Positions 18,085-24,536 of a DNA stretch of 43,755 nt are shown piece by piece; position 1 is the first letter of the stretch, and every line of letters starts with the position of its first letter. Source of the stretch: JBIIJL01 sp044233795 (GTDB lineage Bacteria > Pseudomonadota > Gammaproteobacteria > Legionellales > Legionellaceae); NCBI GenBank assembly GCA_044233795.1, contig JBIIJL010000006.1, positions 1 through 43,755 of the forward strand. The letters run 5' to 3'. The notes under the pieces were generated by a model, which had not been told where the DNA came from, did no database searches, and saw only the letters and a program-made list of their open reading frames with translations. A program made the position numbers and the translations under genes.

Positions 18085-18363
18085 ATGAATAAAAGTGAAT
18101 TGGTTGAAGCAATCGCTAATGGTTCAGGTGTGACAAAAGCAGACGCTAATCGTGTATTAGATGCGTTCATGCATACGGTCACAGATACGCTGAAATGTGG
18201 CGACCAAGTGGTTTTGCCAGGATTCGGGTCTTTTTCAACTGGCAACCGTTCCGCACGTACTGGGCGTAATCCCCAGACAGGACAGACGATTCAAATCAAA
18301 GCTTCACGTGTTGCTAAATTTAAGGCTGGTAAGTCATTGAAAGAGGCTGTACAAGAGGCATAA
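18085..18363 (+). CDS. hupB: DNA-binding protein HU-beta
   Basis: Small histone-like dimer that bends and compacts DNA. 92 residues behind GGGGAAAAG. N-terminal helices MNKSELVEAIANGSGVTKAD, then the beta-arm motif with RTGRNPQTGQTI whose proline intercalates into DNA, and FKAGKSLKEAV at the end. Position after lon is the standard one. Its own strong promoter and the terminator after tRNA-Asp suggest a short hupB-tRNA-Val-tRNA-Asp transcript. Confidence 0.96.
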   Translation: MNKSELVEAIANGSGVTKADANRVLDAFMHTVTDTLKCGDQVVLPGFGSFSTGNRSARTGRNPQTGQTIQIKASRVAKFKAGKSLKEAVQEA

Positions 18364-18369
18364 TTTCTG

Positions 18370-18445
18370 GGGTGCTTAGCTCAGCTGGGAGAGCATCGCC
18401 CTTACAAGGCGAGGGTCGCAGGTTCGATCCCTGCAGCACCCACCA
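18370..18445 (+). tRNA. tRNA-Val (TAC)
   Basis: Acceptor GGGTGCT/AGCACCC, anticodon loop CTTACAA giving TAC, T-arm GCAGGTTCGATCCCTGC, encoded CCA. Begins 6 nt after the hupB stop. Confidence 0.97.
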
Positions 18446-18451
18446 AGAATA

Positions 18452-18528
18452 GGAGTGGTAGTTCAGTTGGTTAGAATACCGGCCTGTCACGCCGGGGGTC
18501 GCGGGTTCGAGCCCCGTCCACTCCGCCA
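18452..18528 (+). tRNA. tRNA-Asp (GTC)
   Basis: Acceptor GGAGTGG/CCACTCC, anticodon loop CTGTCAC giving GTC, T-loop GGTTCGAGCC, discriminator G, encoded CCA. Six bases after tRNA-Val. Confidence 0.97.
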
Positions 18529-18532
18529 GCAT

Positions 18533-18558
18533 AACGCGCCGAAAGGCGCGTTTTTTTT
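18533..18558 (+). terminator. Intrinsic terminator after tRNA-Asp
   Basis: Perfect 8-bp stem AACGCGCC/GGCGCGTT around a GAAA tetraloop, running into eight T residues. It ends the hupB-tRNA transcript. Confidence 0.93.
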
Positions 18559-18582
18559 ATTCTTTTATTTAAGCTGGGATAC

Positions 18583-18610
18583 TTGTTGTCTAACGTACCT
18601 GTTGTATACT
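18583..18610 (+). promoter_or_regulatory. ppiD promoter
   Basis: TTGTTG (18583-18588), 16-bp spacer, TATACT (18605-18610). It lies after the strong terminator and before the leader hairpin of ppiD. Confidence 0.6.
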
Positions 18611-18625
18611 GACGTGGTATTTTCA

Positions 18626-18652
18626 CCCTTGGTTTCCGAGGGGCATTTTTTT
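18626..18652 (+). terminator. Terminator-like hairpin in the ppiD leader
   Basis: CCCTTGG (18626-18632), loop TTT, CCGAGGG (18636-18642), then GCA and seven T residues (18646-18652). The stem is 7 bp with one T-G pair and a very tight loop. It is downstream of the ppiD promoter and upstream of the ATG at 18667, so it could attenuate ppiD, or be a second stop for readthrough. Confidence 0.5.
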
Positions 18653-18666
18653 ATGGAATTCTCTAC

Positions 18667-20544
18667 ATGTTGCAGAAGCTTAACGAACGAATTCAAGGTG
18701 TTGTTGCCTGGGTAGTAATTATTCTTATTGCGGTTACTTTTACGTTATTTGGCATTGATTACTACATGCAATCTCGTCACGAATCAACAGCACAAGTTGA
18801 AGTCAACGGCCAGCCGATTTCAAAACAGGCTTTTGAAGTTAATTATCGAAGAATACGACAGCTTCGTGATCCTGCTTTGATGAATGACGAAGCAGAAAAT
18901 CAACTGAAGCAACAAGTTATGAACGAAATGATCGTAAGCACCGTTAGTGTACAATCAGCCCAATCAAATGGCTTTGATGTTGGGGTTAGTCAAGCTAATG
19001 GAGCCATCCTCAGTATCCCTCAATTTCAACAAGATGGGCGATTTTCTACAGACAGATATCAACAGGCTTTGAATAGTGCGCTGTTCACTCCAGATTCTTT
19101 CCAGAAAGAAGTACGCCAAGGCATGTTGCTAAATCAACAGCGATTTGCATTTATTGGTACGGCATTTGCGCTACCAAGTGAGATTAGACAGTTTGTAAAA
19201 TTATATATGCAAACCCGAAACTATGATTACATGTCTATTCCTGTACAGCAGTTCCAAAAGCAAGTGACAGTTTCATCTCAACAAATCGAAGAGTATTATA
19301 AAAAACATCAGAAACAATTCTTATCACCAGAGCTTGTCACACTCGATTATGTTCTGTTATCAATGAATGACATTAAAAAATCCATCAAAATTTCAGAGCA
19401 ACAGCTAAAACGCTATTACGAAGAGAACCAAGACAATTACCTCAAACCTGCACAGTGGAAGGTGGCTCATATTTTAATTTCGACTCCCCCAGATGCATCA
19501 CCTGAAGCACTTCAGCGGATTAAGCAGCGTGCAGATGAAACTTATAGTTTTCTCAAGAAAAAGCCCGGTCAGTTTGATAAAACGGTTGCAACAACATCTG
19601 ATGATAAGATTTCATCATTAAATGGTGGTGTTTTGCCGTGGATTGTTGGGGGGCAATCGGAGTTTGACAAGGCTCTGGTGAATGTTACGACACCGGGTAT
19701 CATTATGCCACCCGTAAAATCCCGATATGGTTATGAGATATTCAAGCTCCTTGCCTACACTCCCGCTTCTGTTAAGCCTTTGAATGATGTGAGGTCAGAA
19801 ATTGAAGAACAACTTCGAATTGACCAGGCCCAAACAAAATACGCTCAGGCTTTAGAGCAACTCTCAGATCTTAGTTATCAGACGCCCGATTCATTGCTGC
19901 CGGTAGCTGAGGCATTGCAATTAACTGTTAAAGAATCCGCTCCACTTTCTCGTAAAGGGAGTGTGGGGGATCTTGAAAGCAATAAACAGATTATTCGGGC
20001 GGCATTTAGTCACGATGTGCTTGGTCTTGGAAATAATAGCGAGCCCGTGCAGTTAGATAATGATAGCGTTGTGGTCTTGCGTATAAAGCAACATGTTCCT
20101 TCTGCTGTGAAGACACTTGCTGAAGTGCAGTCGGTTATACTGGAGAAATTATCAAAATTTCAGGCAAAATATCTAGCAGAGAGACTAGGTAAAGAGCTCC
20201 TTTCTGCTAGTAATGATGCGGCAATGCAGAATAAATTGATGACTGATCATCATTTGAAATGGAAATCGGTTGCCCAAGCAAGCAGAGATTCTGACATAAG
20301 CCTTGTTGAGATGACTGATATTGCGTTTAAATTAGGCAAAGTTGGAGATCAATCTGGGCGTAGTCTAAACAATGGAAATTATGTGATTGTAGAGCTAAAA
20401 AAACTCAATGATGGTCAATTAGCTCTGCTTGATAAGGAACAGCTTGCAAGCATTACCCAACAGATTGAAGCGAATTATGGCATGATGGATTATGATCTTT
20501 ATGTTAGTAATCTTATGAGTAAGGCCAAGATAGTTAAGCATTAA
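18667..20544 (+). CDS. ppiD: Periplasmic folding chaperone PpiD
   Basis: Membrane-anchored periplasmic chaperone near the Sec translocon. 625 residues (E. coli 623). The N-terminus MLQKLNERIQGVVAWVVI leads into one membrane anchor (about 12-31), then a SurA-like N-terminal chaperone region (about 40-190), a parvulin domain (about 261-365, WKVAHILIST, GGVLPWIVGG, SRYGYEIFKL) and a C-terminal helical region. GGAAT about 9 nt upstream may be the ribosome site. Parvulin residues are partly conserved; in E. coli PpiD this domain is inactive as an isomerase, so chaperone function is likelier. The place after hupB is conserved. Confidence 0.93.
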   Translation: MLQKLNERIQGVVAWVVIILIAVTFTLFGIDYYMQSRHESTAQVEVNGQPISKQAFEVNYRRIRQLRDPALMNDEAENQLKQQVMNEMIVSTVSVQSAQSNGFDVGVSQANGAILSIPQFQQDGRFSTDRYQQALNSALFTPDSFQKEVRQGMLLNQQRFAFIGTAFALPSEIRQFVKLYMQTRNYDYMSIPVQQFQKQVTVSSQQIEEYYKKHQKQFLSPELVTLDYVLLSMNDIKKSIKISEQQLKRYYEENQDNYLKPAQWKVAHILISTPPDASPEALQRIKQRADETYSFLKKKPGQFDKTVATTSDDKISSLNGGVLPWIVGGQSEFDKALVNVTTPGIIMPPVKSRYGYEIFKLLAYTPASVKPLNDVRSEIEEQLRIDQAQTKYAQALEQLSDLSYQTPDSLLPVAEALQLTVKESAPLSRKGSVGDLESNKQIIRAAFSHDVLGLGNNSEPVQLDNDSVVVLRIKQHVPSAVKTLAEVQSVILEKLSKFQAKYLAERLGKELLSASNDAAMQNKLMTDHHLKWKSVAQASRDSDISLVEMTDIAFKLGKVGDQSGRSLNNGNYVIVELKKLNDGQLALLDKEQLASITQQIEANYGMMDYDLYVSNLMSKAKIVKH

Positions 20545-20639
20545 TTAATCCGTAAGCAATCCTGGAACGACCGCCTCCGAGTGGTGGGTTGTCTGAGTAA
20601 TTATCCTGTCCTAAGTGGATCATGATATAGGCGCGGAAT

Positions 20640-20653
20640 TTTAGGGGCTGTTG
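20640..20653 (+). repeat. 14-nt repeat copy 1 (possible IS end)
   Basis: TTTAGGGGCTGTTG occurs here and again at 38367-38380 in the same orientation, both in gene-free DNA. GGGGCTGTTG resembles the outer end of insertion-sequence inverted repeats; no partner end was found. Confidence 0.4.
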
Positions 20654-20678
20654 ACATTTGATCCTCCGGTCGCCGACG

Positions 20679-20699
20679 TGCCGCGGTTTATCCGCGGCA
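20679..20699. repeat. GC-rich perfect palindrome
   Basis: TGCCGCGG, loop TTTAT, CCGCGGCA: an 8-bp perfect stem in otherwise AT-rich surroundings, flanked by GACG and TCCAGGAG. It resembles dispersed palindromic elements of the REP kind. No second copy lies in this window, and no T-run follows on either strand, so it is not a terminator. Confidence 0.55.
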
Positions 20700-20853
20700 T
20701 CCAGGAGATACTTATGTTAAGAATATATTTCTTCGTATAAATCACGCCATGCTGGATTAAACTCTTGATTAAACTAAGTTTCCATTTTTTACGCCAATTT
20801 TTGAAACGTGCTTCGCGTCTGGCCGGAGTTATTGTCAAATGTGGTGTACAGCA

Positions 20854-21851
20854 TTAGGCGGCATTCCTGTCTAGCTGTTCAACCACTTGTTCTTCATCTT
20901 CAAATTTAACGTTGTTAACAACGAGCGTTAACAGTGCAAACCCCTTGATTTTTCTCCAGCGTTTTTGTGCAGACTCCATCAGCTTGTAAACCATAGCCAA
21001 TGTCGTATCTCGCGAGCCACAATTGCGGCTTCTTTTCGTTCGTAAGCGCACAGTAGCAAATGTTGACTCTATTGGATTGGTTGTCCGAATGTGAAGCCAA
21101 TGCTCTGCAGGAATGTCATAAAAGGCCAGTAGCTCTTCACGGTCTTTTGCCAAACAATCCATCGCCCCTGGGTACTTTGCACTGAACCGCTTGATCGTAT
21201 TATCAAACGCGGCATGGGCTTCGTTACGGGTGGATGCCATCCAAATATCATGTATTGCCTCTTTAACTTTCGGTTGCATTGATTTTGGCAGCTTATTTAA
21301 TACATTTGCTGTTTTGTGCACCCAGCATCGGCTGGATAGACTGTGCTTAATGCATTCCAGAACCCAAGAGCCCCATCGCCAACAGCTAATTTTGGGGAAA
21401 TTTCCAAGCCTCTTTGGCGCAGGCCAGTCAACAGCTCCTCCCAACTACTTGTCGATTCACGATACCCATCCTCAACGGCAACTGGCTCTTTATTACCATA
21501 CTCTGTGACGCCAATAATAACCAAGAGACACAAGCGCTCATCCATTCGAACTTTGCTGTAAATCCCATCAGCCCACCAATACACGTAACGTTTATTACTC
21601 AGGCCCCTTTTTCGCCAATAGCCATACTCATTAATCCATGGGCTCTTCAATCGCGATATGGTGTTTGCGGACAAACCTTTTGCCCGTTCTCCCAGCAATG
21701 CACACAGTGCCTCAGAGTAGTCACCCGTTGATATCCCTTTCAAATAAAGCCACGGCAGCAACTCTTTAACGCTTTTTGAGCGCTTCAAATAGGGCGGAAG
21801 TAAGCCACTATTAAACTTCACCTGAAACAATCGAAGAGGTTGAGTTGGCAT
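20854..21851 (-). pseudogene. IS256-family (Mutator-type) transposase, truncated and frameshifted
   Basis: Two overlapping minus-strand frames together give the C-terminal three quarters of an IS256-family DDE transposase. The upstream frame carries LLPWLYLKGISTGDYSEAL, YVYWWADGIY and AVGDGALGFW; the downstream frame carries RCWVHKTANVLNKLPKS, HWLHIRTTNPIESTFATV and TLAMVYKLMESAQKRW. The switch falls at about 21310-21330, between VYP and RCWV; family members have about five residues there that are missing, so a deletion of roughly 13 nt explains it better than programmed frameshifting. About 100 N-terminal residues are also absent. No terminal inverted repeats were recognised. The element should be inactive. 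Confidence 0.88.
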
Positions 21852-22119
21852 TATCTGAATACTTTGATTATTATAAAAACTGAAGACCACACCAGTCTTT
21901 TGGATACATCACACCAGCGAATATGTATTTTGGATACAACCCAAAAGCATGAACTCCGTATGTCATGGCTTACCCACAGGGTTTACAGGCCTATCCGAGA
22001 CAATGAAAGCTCTCCTGGCCTATGGGCTTGTGGATAAGCCATTCTGAGAGTAAGGTGATTAGACTAACAAGCTGGGAATAGCTCTTATTTTTCCTGAATT
22101 TTGTCCCATATCCCCTGAG
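21852..22119. other. Intergenic region with inverted repeat and DnaA-box-like sites
   Basis: About 270 bp without a gene. It holds TTTTGGATACA twice 30 nt apart (21898 and 21928), a long imperfect inverted repeat (listed next), and, overlapping the end of the ankyrin gene, a perfect hairpin GAGCTAT/ATAGCTC (22117-22135) lacking a T-run. Confidence 0.55.
21965..22042. repeat. Inverted repeat carrying DnaA-box-like sequences
   Basis: ATGGCTTACCCACA (21965-21978) faces TGTGGATAAGCCAT (22029-22042), 14-nt arms with one mismatch; inner AGGCC/GGCCT pairs extend the similarity. The right arm contains a perfect consensus DnaA box on the minus strand (TTATCCACA, complement of 22029-22037), and the left arm a one-mismatch box. 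A third near-match, TTATCCACG, is at 22146-22154 inside the ankyrin gene end. Confidence 0.5.
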
Positions 22120-23736
22120 CTATCTAAAATAGCTCTTAAAATAGTTTATCCACGAATATTTCGCGTCTGTATCAGTGTTTATTCTTTTTTCTGGCTCTAC
22201 TTTGAACAGTGTAACTAAACCTTTTGGCGCAGTAAGCCTGCTGAGGGATGCTTCTTTTAAAAGTCGCACAATATCCTTATGTCCATTTCGTGTGGCAATC
22301 ATAAGAGGGGTCAAACCAATTGTCCGCGCCAGATTAACATCCGCATTTTTTCTAAGTAATTTTTGAACAATCTCAGTATGTCCATTTTGGGCAGCAACAT
22401 AAAGAGCGGTGGTGCCATCTGTCATCGCCTGATTAACATTTGCATTTTTATCAAGCAATGCTTGAACAACAGCCATGTGTCCATTTTGGGCGGCAATAAA
22501 AAGAGGGGTGGTGCCATCTGTCATCGCCTGATTAACATTTGCATTTTTATCAAGCAATGCCCGAACAACAGCCGTGTATCCATATTGGGCAGCAATAAAA
22601 AGAGGAGTGGCGCCATCTGTCGTAGCTTGATTTATAGCCGCATTTTTATCAAGCAATGCCAGAACGATAGCTACGTGCCCATTTTTGGCAGCATTGAAAA
22701 GAGGGGTTAAACCACCTGTAGACGCCAGATTAACATCTGCATTTTTATCAAGCAATGCTTGAACAACAGCCATGTGTCCATTTTGGGCGGCGATAGAAAG
22801 ATGGGTGATGCCATCTCTCATCGACTTATTTACATACGCGCCCTTATCGAGGTATGCGTTGACTATCTCAGAATAACCTACCCTCGCCGCAAACCAAAGT
22901 AAACTAACCGCACCGGGACTTTTGGCAAATTCTTCTGAAACAAGATGTTTCCTTTTAAGTTGTTGAAAGTTAGTGATTAGTGATGCACGCTTTGACAGCT
23001 TCTCAGCCGCTATCAATCTTGTATAAATTCCGGTATATAAAGGTCTTGGGATAAGTGTGGGGTCAACATTAAACCCATCGAGCACTTTTTTCGCAAGGTT
23101 AGCGATATCTAACGTTTGAGGCTCCCCCTCATTAATGTCCATAAACTGCCAAGAACCATTGCTGGGGTTGTAGGTTAGCCCAATAGCATGATTATGACTG
23201 TTTAACAAAAAGGCAATGGTTCCAGTATCGCTACTGACGGATTCAGCAATCTTGGATAAAAACGCTATCAATTCATCCTGCGTAAATATCGATAGCTCGG
23301 TATACGGAACAAACAGCCCTCCTTTTTCCACAAGAGGTACCGAGTTTGCGATGTTTGAAATTTCCTCTATGTTTTCCTGAATCAGGTGCCTGTCAAAAAT
23401 GCAATCATACCTTTCTGGATACATATACAGCGTTATTTGCTCATAAAAGGCAAGGTACTGAGATAGTTTCTTATCCTCAGGGGTGAGTGCCTCATTTCTA
23501 GCGACTTTATCCTTCATGGTTTTAATTTGATCAAATAACCTTTGCCCGTTTTCAGTTATCTCTGTTGTAATGCGTTTGTATATTTCTGCTTGATTCTCAT
23601 CGGTCAAACAAGCGGACAGCCATGCCATAGTAACTCCTTGGCACACCCCTTCCGGACTCTTGAAATAGCCTAACTTTATGCCGAGTTTAATGATCTCCGC
23701 ATGCATGTTGAGCGAATCATCAGGTTTATTTGGCAT
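22120..23736 (-). CDS. Ankyrin-repeat protein with YopT-like (C58) cysteine protease motif
   Basis: 538 residues from ATG at 23736, without a strong ribosome site. The N-terminal ~240 residues show the clan-CA C58 pattern of YopT/AvrPphB: C32 in GVCQGVTMAWLSACL, H183 in NHAIGLTY and D200 in WQFMDINEG. The His-Asp spacing of 17 is close to that of YopT. About seven 33-residue ankyrin repeats follow (about 276-495; PLFIAAQNGH and LLDKNANVN units), then a short tail. Ankyrin plus C58-like domains are known in Legionella effectors such as LegA7. The gene is a single unit between an IS256 relic and an IS66 relic, fitting horizontal arrival. The motif residues are seen; protease activity and secretion are inference. 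Confidence 0.85.
   Translation of the reverse strand: MPNKPDDSLNMHAEIIKLGIKLGYFKSPEGVCQGVTMAWLSACLTDENQAEIYKRITTEITENGQRLFDQIKTMKDKVARNEALTPEDKKLSQYLAFYEQITLYMYPERYDCIFDRHLIQENIEEISNIANSVPLVEKGGLFVPYTELSIFTQDELIAFLSKIAESVSSDTGTIAFLLNSHNHAIGLTYNPSNGSWQFMDINEGEPQTLDIANLAKKVLDGFNVDPTLIPRPLYTGIYTRLIAAEKLSKRASLITNFQQLKRKHLVSEEFAKSPGAVSLLWFAARVGYSEIVNAYLDKGAYVNKSMRDGITHLSIAAQNGHMAVVQALLDKNADVNLASTGGLTPLFNAAKNGHVAIVLALLDKNAAINQATTDGATPLFIAAQYGYTAVVRALLDKNANVNQAMTDGTTPLFIAAQNGHMAVVQALLDKNANVNQAMTDGTTALYVAAQNGHTEIVQKLLRKNADVNLARTIGLTPLMIATRNGHKDIVRLLKEASLSRLTAPKGLVTLFKVEPEKRINTDTDAKYSWINYFKSYFR
22379..22774 (-). repeat. Tandem 99-bp ankyrin-coding units
   Basis: Units begin at 22379, 22478, 22577 and 22676, exactly 99 bp (33 codons) apart. 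The units at 22379 and 22478 are almost identical at DNA level, including synonymous positions, which points to recent duplication or gene conversion within the repeat array. Copy number could vary between strains. Confidence 0.8.
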
Positions 23737-24032
23737 TACAATCGCTTATTTATTTACATATTGTATTATTGTAGTGCACAAATTTTTATACAAGCAAATT
23801 TCTTGCTTTGGGCGGGTGTAAGTAATGGTCTGTGTTTCTAGTGTTGCAGTGTCTTGCTCTAACTCTATAAGACAAGGGCCGCTAAACCATTGATGGCTTT
23901 GCGGCAATCCACGGCGCATCACGCAACATAAATCATGGTGTTCTCGCTCAGCTTTAACATGATAAATTACTCATCTTAGGTTCTGCTTTTGTTGACACTG
24001 CTGATTTTATGATAGATTTGCTTCGATAAAGG
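23737..24032. other. Intergenic, nothing recognised
   Basis: Roughly 300 bp of AT-rich DNA upstream of the ankyrin gene. It must hold that gene's promoter, but I find no convincing -35/-10 pair, and no RNA gene or repeat. Confidence 0.4.
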
Positions 24033-24317
24033 TTAGCTCAGGCTTGCGCTCTTCGCTTCTGGGGCGGTGCAAATAATAATGAAAATGTTTATTGCTAATA
24101 CCTTCTTATTTATTTTTACCATTCTCATGCAATGAAGACGTGCGCGATGGTTTTTTAGCCTATCACTTGACGGTGGTTTGGAGCTATTAATGCTGTTTTT
24201 GTTGAGCCATTGCTCTGGTTTTCGAATACGTACTTCAAGCCGTTCAATGATTTCTAATAACGATTCACTACCAAACTCTTGATACACTTTCATTATCGCC
24301 AGTCGATTCCTCATCAT
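24033..24317 (-). pseudogene. IS66-family transposase (TnpC) N-terminal relic
   Basis: The minus-strand frame reads ERLEVRIRKPEQWLNKNS and NSSKPPSSDRLKN, the conserved N-terminus of the IS66 TnpC transposase. Just after LKN the expected continuation PSRTSSLHENGKN is found in another frame, so one base has been lost at about 24150-24155; a stop follows soon after. Only about 70 codons of a protein normally over 450 remain. Dead remnant next to the effector-like genes. Confidence 0.85.
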
Positions 24318-24536
24318 TTATCATATTGCAGCAGATTGCCAGATGGAAAATATCCTGAGTGAGCAAAATAATCATCAGTGGCTTGACTTGATCATTGGAT
24401 TATTTTGATAGATGGTTGCCCGCATGCATGGGTATGACAGATTTTTTTGTCATGTACAGGGCTTAGATTCTTAGAAGTGTAGTATTATCTCGATACAGTT
24501 TTGTTCGGTTAATATTTATAGCTTTGGAGGGCTTCT

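Larger units (their letters stand above)
20545..20853. other. Intergenic stretch with repeat fragments, no gene
   Basis: About 310 bp between ppiD and the transposase relic. I see no credible gene: the only open frame, on the minus strand, has no ribosome site and reads through the palindrome. It holds a 14-nt sequence shared with 38367-38380 and a GC-rich palindrome, both listed separately, so it looks like debris of mobile or repeated DNA. Confidence 0.6.

Noticed and set aside
20641..20838. 65-codon minus-strand frame ending at the repeat region
   Set aside because: It translates through the GC palindrome and repeat fragment and has no coding character.
21965..22042. CRISPR-like or riboswitch-like structure
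   Set aside because: Only one inverted pair, no regularly spaced repeats and spacers; no CRISPR array exists in the window.
22363..22710. 115-codon plus-strand frame with internal repeats
   Set aside because: It is the antisense shadow of the ankyrin repeats.
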